NCBI RefSeq assembly: GCF_000430725.1
Contig: NZ_AUMO01000031.1
Coordinates: forward strand, 162,105-226,104
DNA length: 64,000 nt
Origin: Azohydromonas australica DSM 1124
GTDB lineage: Bacteria; Pseudomonadota; Gammaproteobacteria; Burkholderiales; Burkholderiaceae_C
Direction: 5' to 3'
Position 1 is the stretch's first letter. Each line of letters opens with the position of its first letter. The position numbers and the translations under genes are program-made. Below the pieces are notes generated by a model. It saw only the letters and a program-made list of their open reading frames with translations, was not told the origin of the DNA and searched no databases. Positions 56,068-64,000 of this stretch are shown piece after piece.

Positions 56068-56421
56068 GGCATGAGTTCCTTTCCAGGTCAGCCAGCCTAA
56101 ACCCGATAAAACCTGTGCCGCCATCCCATGGAATCGCCAACGAATTCCGGCTTTTCGTGCATTGCGGTTACTGCTGTAGCCCGCCGGAAATTGAATGTGG
56201 GTGTTATTGGTGTGGCGCCATCGAGTGGCGGGCAGGCACTTGGCCGTGAATAAGGCCGGGTGTCAGTCCTGCCGTCCAGGGTGCCTCCGCCAGGCCATGG
56301 CAGGCATCGGTTCAATTCACTTTCATGGCATCTGGTTACGGCTGTCGCTCTATGAGGCTTGGAAGAAGGGACTGTGGTTATTCATTGAATAACGGCCTGT
56401 TGGAAATCCCGGTAATTCCAG
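56068..56421. other. Intergenic region upstream of the HAF gene, no gene recognised
   Basis: This 354-bp interval contains the promoter of the leftward HAF gene and the 3' flank of the leftward Sel1 gene. It is AT-richer than the surroundings. Open frames up to 167 codons are Pro/Arg-rich translations without motifs. Confidence 0.4.
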
Positions 56422-57552
56422 TCAATGCCGCGACGGCGGGCCAGACTTGCCGGCCTGGGCCGTCAGCGCCGCGGTGGCCTGGGCGTCGTGCCGCTCCTGC
56501 ACCGCGATCAGTCCGAGCTGCGGGTCGCGCATGCGCTGCGCCAGCGCTCGGGCCTGGGCGACTTCGGTACCCGTCAGCACCGCCAGCAGCTGGCGGCGGT
56601 TCGCGGACGCCGGGTTGGCGGGCGCGCCGTCGGCCTGGGCCGAGAGCTCGTACAGCGCCAGCGCCATCACCAAGTCCGCCGTCACGCCCTGGCCGGTGCG
56701 GTAGGCCACGCCCAGGTTGTTCAGCGCCGCCGCGTGGCCCCGGGCCGCGGCGCGGCGGTACCAGGCCAGCACCTCGGCGCCGTCCGCCGAGCCGTCGCGG
56801 CGGCGGTCCAGCAGCAGGGCCAGGTTGAACTGCGCCGGCGCATGATCCTGCGCGGCGGCCTGGCGGTACCAGTCCAGGGCCGCAGCGTCGTCGCGCGGGC
56901 CGCCGCGGCCCTGGGCCAGCAGCACGCCCAGGGCGTTCTGCGCGTCCGCGTCGCCCCGCTCCGCCGCCTGCCGGTACCACAGCGCGGCGGCGGCCTCGTC
57001 GCGGGCCAGCCCGATGCCGTTCTCCAGCAGCGTGCCCAGCCGGTACTGCGCCACCGCCAGGCCCTGGGTGGCAGCCTGCCGGTACCACTGCGCCGCGGTG
57101 CGCGCGTCCGCCGCCACGCCGCGCCCCAACTCGTACAGCCGGCCCAGCCCGTAAAAGGCATGCACGTCACCCTGTTCGGCTGCCCGGCGGTACCAGGCGA
57201 GCGCCTGCACCGGATCGGGCGCCACGCCGGCGCCGCGGTCGTAGGCCAGGGCCAGGTTGAGCTGCGCATCGGCGTGGTCCTGCTCGGCGGCCTTGCGGTA
57301 CCACGCGACGGCCGCCGCGGCGTCGCGGGCGGCGCCCAGCCCTTCCTCCAGCAGCAGCCCCAGTGCGAACTGCGCCCGGGCGTCGCCGCGCTCGGCCAGC
57401 GGCCGGAATTCCTGCACCGCCCCGGCTGGGTCGGTGGACCGCAGGCGCGCCAGCGCCTCGTCCCAGCCGGCCTGCGCCGGCAGCGCCAGGGCCAGCGCCG
57501 CGAGGGCGGCGAGGTGCGGGTTCGCCAAGGTCCAGACGCAGAGCTTTCGCAT
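56422..57552 (-). CDS. Exported Sel1-repeat protein
   Basis: The 376-residue protein starts with a signal peptide (LANPHLAALAALALALPAQAG) followed by about seven or eight Sel1-type repeats of roughly 36 residues, each with the A-x-A-Q-x-x-L-G and W-Y-R-x-A-A-E-x-G pattern (for example AVAWYRKAAEQDHADAQLNL, AALWYRQAAERGDADAQNAL). Sel1 repeats form a TPR-like solenoid for protein contacts, typically in the periplasm. The ATG at 57552 (MRKLCVW) is chosen over a GTG 9 bp upstream because GGGAG lies 8 nt before it. No partner is identified. Confidence 0.87.
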   Translation of the reverse strand: MRKLCVWTLANPHLAALAALALALPAQAGWDEALARLRSTDPAGAVQEFRPLAERGDARAQFALGLLLEEGLGAARDAAAAVAWYRKAAEQDHADAQLNLALAYDRGAGVAPDPVQALAWYRRAAEQGDVHAFYGLGRLYELGRGVAADARTAAQWYRQAATQGLAVAQYRLGTLLENGIGLARDEAAAALWYRQAAERGDADAQNALGVLLAQGRGGPRDDAAALDWYRQAAAQDHAPAQFNLALLLDRRRDGSADGAEVLAWYRRAAARGHAAALNNLGVAYRTGQGVTADLVMALALYELSAQADGAPANPASANRRQLLAVLTGTEVAQARALAQRMRDPQLGLIAVQERHDAQATAALTAQAGKSGPPSRH

Positions 57553-57707
57553 GGCCGCCACTCCCGAGGTTCCAAAGCAGCGTAGGCCGCGCCCCGTTCG
57601 GCGCCAGCCCCCGGACGCGTCAGCGCGATGGCTTGCGCCTTGCCCCGGCCGGGGCGGGCAAAGGCCCGGGATGCGGACGCAACGCGCGGGTTACCCGGCT
57701 TACGCTT

Positions 57708-58691
57708 TCACTTCTTGATCTCGACGTGCCCGCCGAACTTGAAGCGCAGCGCCGAGAGCATCTTCTCGGCGTAGGTGTGGTCCTGGCGCGAGCGGAAGCG
57801 CGTGTAGAGCGCCGCGGTCAGCACCTCGGCGGGCACGGATTCCTCGATGGCGGTCTCCACCGTCCAGCGGCCCTCGCCGGAGTCCTGCACCACGCCGGAG
57901 AAGTTGGACAGGCTCTCGTTCTCGGCCAGCGCGTCGGCGGCCAGGTCCAGCAGCCAGCTCGACACCACGCTGCCGCGGCGCCAGAGCTCGGCGATGTCGG
58001 CTACCGGCAGCTCGTAGCGGCGCTCGGCAGGCACCTGCGGCTTGCTGGCGCTGCGCATGATGTCGAAGCCCTCCGCCATGGCCTGCATCATTCCGTACTC
58101 GATGCCGTTGTGGATCATCTTGACGAAGTGGCCCGCGCCGGCCGGGCCGCAGTGCAGCCAGCCGCGCTCGGCGCTGGCCGTCTCGGCAGTAGCCGTGCGC
58201 GCTGGCGTGCGCTCGATGTCGCCCACGCCCGGGGCCAGGGTCTCGAAGATCGGCGCCAGGCGCTGCACCACCTCGGCCTCGCCGCCGATCATCAGGCAGT
58301 AGCCGCGCTCCAGGCCCCAGACGCCGCCGCTGGTGCCGACGTCCAGGTAGTGCAGGCCCTTGGCGCGCAGCTCGGCGGCGCGGCGCACGTCGTCGTGGAA
58401 GTGCGTATTGCCGCCGTCGATGATGACGTCGCCCGGCGACAGCCGACCGGCCAGCGCGGCGATGGTCTCCTCGGTGATGCGCCCGTGCGGCAGCATCACC
58501 CACACCGTGCGCGGCGCCTGCAGCTGCGCCACCAGCGCGTCCAGGTCCGCCGCGGGCACGGCGCCATCGCCGGCCAGCTTCTCCACGGTGCCGGCATCCG
58601 CATCGAACACCACGCACTCGTGCCCGGCGCGCATCAGCCGCCGCACGAGGTTGCCGCCCATGCGGCCCAAACCCACCATCCCGAGTTGCAT
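57708..58691 (-). CDS. gnd: 6-phosphogluconate dehydrogenase (NAD-type, decarboxylating)
   Basis: The 327-residue enzyme converts 6-phosphogluconate to ribulose-5-phosphate and CO2. It has the N-terminal Rossmann motif ([16 protein letters not shown], about 5-20), substrate-site residues in [15 protein letters not shown] (about 117-131) and [13 protein letters not shown] (about 188-200), and the short form without the C-terminal half of long Gnd, typical of NAD-preferring bacterial GndA/YqeC-type enzymes. The Asp following strand 2 (FDADAG) favours NAD over NADP. It is isolated; no zwf or edd gene is nearby. Confidence 0.9.
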   Translation of the reverse strand: MQLGMVGLGRMGGNLVRRLMRAGHECVVFDADAGTVEKLAGDGAVPAADLDALVAQLQAPRTVWVMLPHGRITEETIAALAGRLSPGDVIIDGGNTHFHDDVRRAAELRAKGLHYLDVGTSGGVWGLERGYCLMIGGEAEVVQRLAPIFETLAPGVGDIERTPARTATAETASAERGWLHCGPAGAGHFVKMIHNGIEYGMMQAMAEGFDIMRSASKPQVPAERRYELPVADIAELWRRGSVVSSWLLDLAADALAENESLSNFSGVVQDSGEGRWTVETAIEESVPAEVLTAALYTRFRSRQDHTYAEKMLSALRFKFGGHVEIKK

Positions 58692-58799
58692 CTCGACCGT
58701 CCTTCTTGCGCTGCTCCGTCCGGATAGCGCTGTCCAAAATGGGGCGGGAGTGTACCGGGTGGTTACCGCCGGACGTGGCGCCAGGGAGAAAGCCGCGGC

Positions 58800-59861
58800 T
58801 CAGCGCCCGGACGCCGGCAGCGGCGTCCCCTGGGGCGCGGCGCGCGCCCGGTACTCGCCCGGCTGCATGCCGAGCCACTTGCGGAAGGCGCGGTGGAAGG
58901 CGCTAGCGTCCTCGTAGCCCAGCCGCGCGGCGATGGCCTCCACGCTCAGCCGCGAGCCGGTGAGCAGGTGGATGGCGGCGTCGCGGCGCAGCGCGTCCTT
59001 CAGGCCCTGGTAGCTCGCGCCCTCGGCCGCCAGGCGGCGGCGCAGCGTGTTGGCGCTCTGGTGCAGCTCGGCCGCCACCGTCTCCAGCCGCGGCCACTCG
59101 GCGCCGGCCTCGACGCAGGGTTTCAGGCGGCGGCGCACGCGTGCGGCCGTCCCTTCCTCGTTGCGGTATTTCAGGAACACCGAGCGCGGCGCGGCGGCCA
59201 GGAAGAGTTTCAGGCCGCGCTCGTCCTGCACCACCGGGGCGCCCAGCAGCGCGGCGTCGAAGGCGACGGCCGTTTGCGGCGCGTCGAACGCCAACTGCTG
59301 CGAGTACATCAGCGCGTACTCGCGCGCGTGCGCCGGGCGCGGGTAGGCGAAGCGCGCCCAGCGCAGCGGGATGCGCCGCCCGGCCAGCCAGCACATCAGG
59401 CCGTGCACCAGCACCAGGAAGGTTTCCACGGCGAAGCGGCGCGTGTCCTCGTCCGGCATGCGGTGGCGCACCGTCAGCACGGCCTCGCCCTCGCGCACCT
59501 GGAGCTCGGCGCCGATGTCGTCGAGCAGGCACCCGAAGCCGCGCAGCACCCGGCGCAGCGCCTGCCCCAGGTCTGCTGCCGGCAGCAGCGAGCGGCACAG
59601 CAACTTGAAACTGCCGGGCTTCATGCGACGAGCGTCCAGGCCGAAGAATTCGTCGTCCATCTCCGACGCTACCGCCAGCCACAGCGCGGCGAAGGCGTCG
59701 GCCGTGACCCGCGACTGCGGCCCGCGCAGCAGCTCGGCCGGGATGCCCACCGCCTGCAGCACGCGCGCGCGCGCCGCGCCGTCCAGCCGCGCCATGGCGG
59801 CCAGCACGAAGGCGATGGAAACGGTGTCCTTTTCTTCCAGCGGAACGGGGGCGGGATGCAT
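58800..59861 (-). CDS. AraC-family regulator (Arabinose_bd/OruR-like), likely controls icmF
   Basis: The 353-residue protein has an N-terminal ligand-like domain of the AraC/OruR type (about 10-210) and C-terminal AraC DNA-binding helices (LRRRLAAEGASYQGLKDALR; SVEAIAARLGYEDASAFHRAFRKWLG). Its gene diverges from icmF with 174 bp between, and a direct repeat ACTGSCAA with 10-bp spacing lies in that gap, so regulation of icmF is a natural hypothesis. Relatives respond to amino acids or carboxylic acids. The ATG at 59861 (MHPAPVPLEEK) is supported by domain length; the frame is open further upstream, over the repeat. Confidence 0.88.
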   Translation of the reverse strand: MHPAPVPLEEKDTVSIAFVLAAMARLDGAARARVLQAVGIPAELLRGPQSRVTADAFAALWLAVASEMDDEFFGLDARRMKPGSFKLLCRSLLPAADLGQALRRVLRGFGCLLDDIGAELQVREGEAVLTVRHRMPDEDTRRFAVETFLVLVHGLMCWLAGRRIPLRWARFAYPRPAHAREYALMYSQQLAFDAPQTAVAFDAALLGAPVVQDERGLKLFLAAAPRSVFLKYRNEEGTAARVRRRLKPCVEAGAEWPRLETVAAELHQSANTLRRRLAAEGASYQGLKDALRRDAAIHLLTGSRLSVEAIAARLGYEDASAFHRAFRKWLGMQPGEYRARAAPQGTPLPASGR

Positions 59862-59932
59862 AGGCTTCGGTGGTCCGCCGCTGCAGTTGCACGGGCGTCG
59901 TGCGGCGGGCACCCGGAAGTCTAGGGCCTGGA

Positions 59933-59950
59933 ACTGGCAAAAACTGCCAA
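59933..59950 (+). promoter_or_regulatory. Operator-like tandem half-sites between araC and icmF
   Basis: Two copies of ACTGSCAA (ACTGGCAA and ACTGCCAA) are repeated with a 10-bp period at 59933-59950; the segment also contains the inverted pair TGGCA/TGCCA. One-turn direct repeats are typical AraC-family sites. It lies about 85 bp upstream of the icmF start. Confidence 0.45.
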
Positions 59951-60035
59951 CGCGGTTGATGCCTCGCACCATCGCGCAAGCGCGCGCGCGGGCCTATCGT
60001 CGCGGGCTACAAGAGCACTGCCTGGAGACGCCGCC

Positions 60036-63000
60036 ATGACCGATCTGTCCGCCGAATTCAAGTCGCTTGCCGAGTACCGCCCGGTGCACCGGCTGCGCTT
60101 CGTCACCGCCGCCGCGCTCTTCGACGGGCATGACGCGTCGATCAACATCATGCGGCGCATCCTCATGGGCATGGGCGCGGAGGTGATCCACCTCGGCCAC
60201 AACCGCTCGGTGGACGAGGTCGTGACCGCCGCGCTGCAGGAGGACGCGCACGGCATCGCCGTGAGTTCCTACCAGGGCGGGCACGTGGAGTTCTTCAAGT
60301 ACATGGTGGAGCTGCTGCGCGCGCGCGGCGGGGAGCAGATCCAGGTCTTCGGCGGTGGCGGCGGCGTGATCGTGCCGGCCGAGATCCGCGAGCTGCAGGA
60401 AGCCGGCGTGGCGCGCATCTTCAGCCCCGAGGACGGCCAGCGCATGGGGTTGCAGGGAATGATCGGCGAGATGCTGATGCGCTGCGACCGTGACCTGACG
60501 CAAGGCGCGCCCGCCGAGGTGTCGGCGCTGCAGGGCCACGGCGACGCCGCCTGGCGCGCGCTGTCGCGGCTGGTCACGGCGCTGGAGAACGGCGCCGCCG
60601 ATGCGGGCCTGGTGAAGGCGCTGCACGAGGGCGCGGCCCAGGTGCGCGTGCCGGTGCTGGGCATCACTGGCACGGGCGGTGCGGGCAAGAGCAGCCTCAC
60701 CGACGAACTCATCCGCCGCCTGCGCCTGGACCAGGACGACAGCCTGCGCATCGCCGTCGTCTCCATCGACCCCTCGCGGCGCAAGAGCGGCGGCGCGCTG
60801 CTGGGCGACCGCATCCGCATGAACGCCATCGGGCCGTGGCAGCAGGGCGCGCGCGTCTTCATGCGCAGCCTGGCCACGCGCCAGGCCGGCAGCGAGGTCA
60901 GCGCCGCGCTGCCCGACGTCGTCGCCGCCTGCAAGTGCGCCGGCTTCGACCTGGTGATCGTCGAGACCTCGGGCATCGGCCAGGGCGACGCCGCCATCGT
61001 GCCGATGGTGGACGTGCCGATGTACGTGATGACGCCCGAGTTCGGCGCGGCCAGCCAGCTGGAGAAGATCGACATGCTCGACTTCGCCGAGTTTGTGGCC
61101 ATCAACAAGTTCGACCGCAAGGGCGCGCAGGACGCGCTGCGCGACGTGGCCAAGCAGGTGCAGCGCAACCGCGAGGCCTTCAACGTGCGCCCGGAGCAGA
61201 TGCCCGTCTTCGGCACCATGGCCAGCCGCTTCAACGACGACGGCGTCACGGCGCTGTACCAGGCGCTGAAGGTGCGCCTGGGCGAGCTGGGCCTGCCGCT
61301 GCGCGAGGGCCGGCTGCCGCTGGTAGACACGCGCCACAGCACGCAGGGCGCGGCCATCGTGCCGGCCTCGCGCACGCGCTACCTGGCCGACATCTCCGAG
61401 AGCGTGCGCTCGTACAAGCAGCGCGCCCGCGCCCAGGCACGGCTGGCGCGCGAGCTGCAGCAGCTGCGCGAGAGCGCGCGCATGCTGCAGGAGGACGACC
61501 CCACGCGCGACGGCGCCCGCAAGACCGTGCTGGCGCTGGCCGACGCGCGTGCCGAAGGCCAGGACCCGGCCGCGCGCAAGCTGCTGGCGCAGTGGCCCGA
61601 CATGCAGAAGGCCTACGCCGGCGACGAGTACGTGGTGAAGATCCGCGACAAGGAGATCCGCACCGCGCTGACGCTCACCACGCTGTCGGGCAACAAGGTG
61701 CGCAAGGTGTCGCTGCCCAGCTACGAGGACCACGGCGAGATCCTGAAGTGGCTGCTGCTGGAGAACGTGCCGGGCTCCTTCCCGTACACGGCCGGCACCT
61801 TCGCCTTCAAGCGCGAGAACGAGGACCCGACGCGCATGTTCGCCGGCGAGGGCGATGCCTTCCGCACCAACCGGCGTTTCAAGCTGCTCTCCGACGGCAT
61901 GCCGGCCAAGCGGCTGTCCACGGCTTTCGACTCCGTCACGCTGTACGGCGCCGATCCGGACCCGCGCCCGGACATCTACGGCAAGGTGGGCAACTCCGGC
62001 GTGAGCATCGCCACGCTGGACGACCTCAAGGTGCTGTACGGCGGTTTTAACTTGTGCGATCCGAGCACGAGCGTGAGCATGACGATCAATGGGCCGGCGC
62101 CGACGATCCTGGCCATGTTCATGAACACGGCCATCGACCAGCAGCTGGAGAAGTTCAAGGCCGACAACGGGCGCGAGCCCACGGCCGACGAGGCCGCCAA
62201 GATCCGCGCCTGGGTGCTGAGCAACGTGCGCGGCACGGTGCAGGCGGACATCCTCAAGGAGGACCAGGGCCAGAACACCTGCATCTTCTCCACCGAGTTC
62301 AGCCTGAAGGTGATGGGCGACATCGCCGAGTGGTTCGTGCACCACGGCGTGCGCAATTTCTACTCGGTGTCGATCTCGGGCTACCACATCGCCGAGGCCG
62401 GCGCGAACCCGATCAGCCAGCTCGCCTTCACGCTCTCCAACGGCTTCACGCTGGTGGAGGCGTATCTCGCGCGCGGCATGCACATCGACGACTTCGCGCC
62501 CAACCTGAGCTTCTTCTTCAGCAACGGGATGGATGCGGAGTACACCGTCCTGGGCCGTGTCGCAAGGCGCATCTGGGCCGTGGCGATGAAGGAGCGCTAC
62601 GGCGCCAACGAGCGCAGCCAGAAGCTGAAGTACCACATCCAGACCAGCGGCCGCAGCCTGCACGCGCAGGAGATCGCGTTCAACGACATCCGCACCACGC
62701 TGCAGGCGCTGATCGCCATCTACGACAACTGCAACTCGCTGCACACCAACGCCTACGACGAGGCGATCACCACGCCCACCGAGGAGAGCGTGCGCCGCGC
62801 GATGGCGATCCAGCTGATCATCAACCGCGAGTGGGGCCTGGCGAAGTGCGAGAACCCGAACCAGGGCGCGTTCGTGATCGACGAGCTGACGGAACTGGTG
62901 GAGGAGGCGGTGCTGGCCGAGTTCGAGCGCATCGCCGAGCGCGGCGGCGTGCTGGGCGCCATGGAGACGGGCTACCAGCGCAGCAAGATCCAGGAAGAGA

Positions 63001-63329
63001 GCATGCACTACGAGATGCTCAAGCACACGGGCGAGCATCCGATCATCGGCGTCAACACCTTCCGCAACCCGCACGGCGACCCGGTGCCGGACCACATCGA
63101 GCTGGCCCGTTCCACCGACGAGGAGAAGCAGTCGCAGCTCCAGCGCCTGGCCGACTTCCACGCCCGCCACGCGGCCGAGGCGCCGGCGATGCTGCAGCGG
63201 CTGCAGGAGGCGGTGATTGCCGGCGGCAACGTGTTCGACGTGCTGATGGATGCGGTGCGCGTGTGCTCGCTGGGGCAGATCACCCACGCGCTGTTCGAAG
63301 TCGGCGGGCAGTACCGCCGGAGCATGTAA
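60036..63329 (+). CDS. icmF: Fused isobutyryl-CoA mutase (IcmF)
   Basis: The 1097-residue protein interconverts isobutyryl-CoA and n-butyryl-CoA using adenosylcobalamin. Three parts are evident: an N-terminal B12-binding domain (DGHDAS, D30 and H32, with GGGGGVIVP near 107-115), a central MeaB-like P-loop GTPase (Walker [10 protein letters not shown] near 211-219; [16 protein letters not shown] follows, with NKFD near 358-361) and the mutase TIM-barrel (about 550-1090; [11 protein letters not shown] near 778-788, [10 protein letters not shown]). This fused order distinguishes IcmF from methylmalonyl-CoA mutase. GGAG precedes ATG 60036 by 9 nt. The following 3-hydroxyacyl-CoA dehydrogenase gene is only 36 bp away, linking it to butyrate-level metabolism. 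Confidence 0.95.
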   Translation: MTDLSAEFKSLAEYRPVHRLRFVTAAALFDGHDASINIMRRILMGMGAEVIHLGHNRSVDEVVTAALQEDAHGIAVSSYQGGHVEFFKYMVELLRARGGEQIQVFGGGGGVIVPAEIRELQEAGVARIFSPEDGQRMGLQGMIGEMLMRCDRDLTQGAPAEVSALQGHGDAAWRALSRLVTALENGAADAGLVKALHEGAAQVRVPVLGITGTGGAGKSSLTDELIRRLRLDQDDSLRIAVVSIDPSRRKSGGALLGDRIRMNAIGPWQQGARVFMRSLATRQAGSEVSAALPDVVAACKCAGFDLVIVETSGIGQGDAAIVPMVDVPMYVMTPEFGAASQLEKIDMLDFAEFVAINKFDRKGAQDALRDVAKQVQRNREAFNVRPEQMPVFGTMASRFNDDGVTALYQALKVRLGELGLPLREGRLPLVDTRHSTQGAAIVPASRTRYLADISESVRSYKQRARAQARLARELQQLRESARMLQEDDPTRDGARKTVLALADARAEGQDPAARKLLAQWPDMQKAYAGDEYVVKIRDKEIRTALTLTTLSGNKVRKVSLPSYEDHGEILKWLLLENVPGSFPYTAGTFAFKRENEDPTRMFAGEGDAFRTNRRFKLLSDGMPAKRLSTAFDSVTLYGADPDPRPDIYGKVGNSGVSIATLDDLKVLYGGFNLCDPSTSVSMTINGPAPTILAMFMNTAIDQQLEKFKADNGREPTADEAAKIRAWVLSNVRGTVQADILKEDQGQNTCIFSTEFSLKVMGDIAEWFVHHGVRNFYSVSISGYHIAEAGANPISQLAFTLSNGFTLVEAYLARGMHIDDFAPNLSFFFSNGMDAEYTVLGRVARRIWAVAMKERYGANERSQKLKYHIQTSGRSLHAQEIAFNDIRTTLQALIAIYDNCNSLHTNAYDEAITTPTEESVRRAMAIQLIINREWGLAKCENPNQGAFVIDELTELVEEAVLAEFERIAERGGVLGAMETGYQRSKIQEESMHYEMLKHTGEHPIIGVNTFRNPHGDPVPDHIELARSTDEEKQSQLQRLADFHARHAAEAPAMLQRLQEAVIAGGNVFDVLMDAVRVCSLGQITHALFEVGGQYRRSM

Positions 63330-63365
63330 TCTGCGGGTTTTTACTGAGTGATTGGAAGGGAAGGC

Positions 63366-64000
63366 ATGAAAATTGAGCGCATCGGCGTCATTGGCGCGGG
63401 CACCATGGGCAACGGCATCGCGCAGGTGTGCGCCGTGGCCGGGCTGCAGGTGGTGATGGTGGACATTTCGGACGAGGCGGTGCAGCGCGGCGTGAAGACG
63501 CTCGCCGGCAGCCTGGACCGCCTGGTCAAGAAGGAAAAGCTCACGCCCGCGCAGAAGGATGAGGCGCTTGCCCGCGTGCAGGGCAGCACCGACTACGCGG
63601 CGCTCAAGGACGCGCAGATCGTCATCGAGGCCGCGACCGAGAACCCCGACCTGAAGCTGCGCATCCTGCGCCAGGTCGAGGGCATCGTCGGCGCCGACGC
63701 CGTGATCGCGTCCAACACCTCGTCGATCTCGATCACGCAGCTGGCCGCGGTGCTGGACAAGCCCGAGCGCTGCATCGGCATGCACTTCTTCAACCCGGTG
63801 CCGCTGATGGGGCTGCTGGAGCTGATCCGCGGCCTGCAGACCTCCGACGAGACGCACGCGCTGGCCGTGGCCTTCGCGCAGGCGGTGGGCAAGACGCCGG
63901 TGACGGTGAAGAACAGCCCCGGTTTCGTGGTCAACCGCATCCTGTGCCCGATGATCAACGAGGCCATCTTCGTGCTGCAGGAGGGCCTGGCCACGGCCGA
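63366..64000 (+). CDS. 3-hydroxyacyl-CoA (3-hydroxybutyryl-CoA) dehydrogenase, cut by window edge
   Basis: About 211 codons are present; the gene runs off the window. The NAD-binding motif IGVIGAGTMGNGIAQ (about 6-20) and the substrate/catalytic-site stretches SNTSS (about 118-122), CIGMHFFNPVPLM (about 138-150, containing the catalytic His), and SPGFVVNR (about 190-197) match bacterial 3-hydroxybutyryl-CoA dehydrogenase (Hbd/PaaH type). It oxidises (S)-3-hydroxyacyl-CoA to acetoacetyl-CoA. ATG 63366 has a purine-rich GGAAGGGAAGG 1 nt before it. Being 36 bp after icmF, it probably serves the same short-chain acyl-CoA pathway. Confidence 0.92.
   Translation, partial: MKIERIGVIGAGTMGNGIAQVCAVAGLQVVMVDISDEAVQRGVKTLAGSLDRLVKKEKLTPAQKDEALARVQGSTDYAALKDAQIVIEAATENPDLKLRILRQVEGIVGADAVIASNTSSISITQLAAVLDKPERCIGMHFFNPVPLMGLLELIRGLQTSDETHALAVAFAQAVGKTPVTVKNSPGFVVNRILCPMINEAIFVLQEGLATA

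Noticed and set aside
59994..63857. Minus-strand open frame of 1287 codons spanning icmF and part of the next gene
   Set aside because: Translation is low-complexity His/Val/Ala/Gln and crosses two well-identified genes.

Overview
The window is GC-rich, gene-dense bacterial DNA. Its gene families point to a betaproteobacterium of the order Burkholderiales: a Bug/TctC-type tripartite tricarboxylate transporter binding protein, the PEP-CTERM helper PrsT, a fused isobutyryl-CoA mutase (IcmF), a type-2 LeuA and NIPSNAP/FAD catabolic genes. The genus is not resolved. No rRNA, tRNA, CRISPR array or intact insertion sequence was recognised.

Layout. 1-1.6 kb: an edge-truncated GNAT gene and a small membrane protein in lower-GC DNA. 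1.6-4.3 kb: leuA and a LuxR-type receptor with no luxI partner. 4.4-9.6 kb: a tight run of ECF sigma factor, anti-sigma factor, DUF4331 protein, TPR protein and HupE/UreJ membrane protein. 9.9-14.1 kb: a pyridine-nucleotide-disulfide-type oxidoreductase, an exported M14 carboxypeptidase and a divergent MocR-type regulator. 14.2-17.3 kb: small one-direction accessory genes (split-barrel flavin protein, lipoprotein, exported protein, GFA, VOC) with two attC-like repeats, read here as a decayed integron cassette cluster. 17.8-25.4 kb: NDH-2, DUF2244, an S9 peptidase, a patatin and two membrane-anchored SDRs. 25.6-29.6 kb: a 1331-residue protein with a CHAT-like fold lacking the catalytic His/Cys, a STAND-type NTPase and TPRs. 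29.6-33.5 kb: ZIP transporter, YjbQ, and a Cpx-like two-component system with a Spy/CpxP protein.

33.7-49.6 kb is rich in second-messenger signalling. A PhnD-type binding protein is translationally coupled to a TTG-started GGDEF-EAL receptor, which is coupled to a dehydrogenase gene. These are followed by a hybrid histidine kinase with an HD-GYP response regulator, the TPR lipoprotein PrsT, and a second GGDEF-EAL protein in lower-GC DNA flanked by an araC gene remnant. 49.8-54.9 kb: an AraC regulator divergent from a catabolic operon (SDR, KstD-like flavoprotein, NIPSNAP, Bug-type binding protein), with a repeated 13-bp operator-like motif between them. 54.9-58.7 kb: a HAF-repeat protein with a PEP-CTERM-like tail (a plausible PrsT-linked substrate), a Sel1-repeat protein and NAD-type 6-phosphogluconate dehydrogenase. 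58.8-64 kb: an AraC regulator divergent from icmF, followed by an edge-truncated 3-hydroxyacyl-CoA dehydrogenase gene.

Starts were chosen from Shine-Dalgarno position, signal peptides and gene overlap. Functional calls rest on recognised motifs in the translated sequence; no database search was run.
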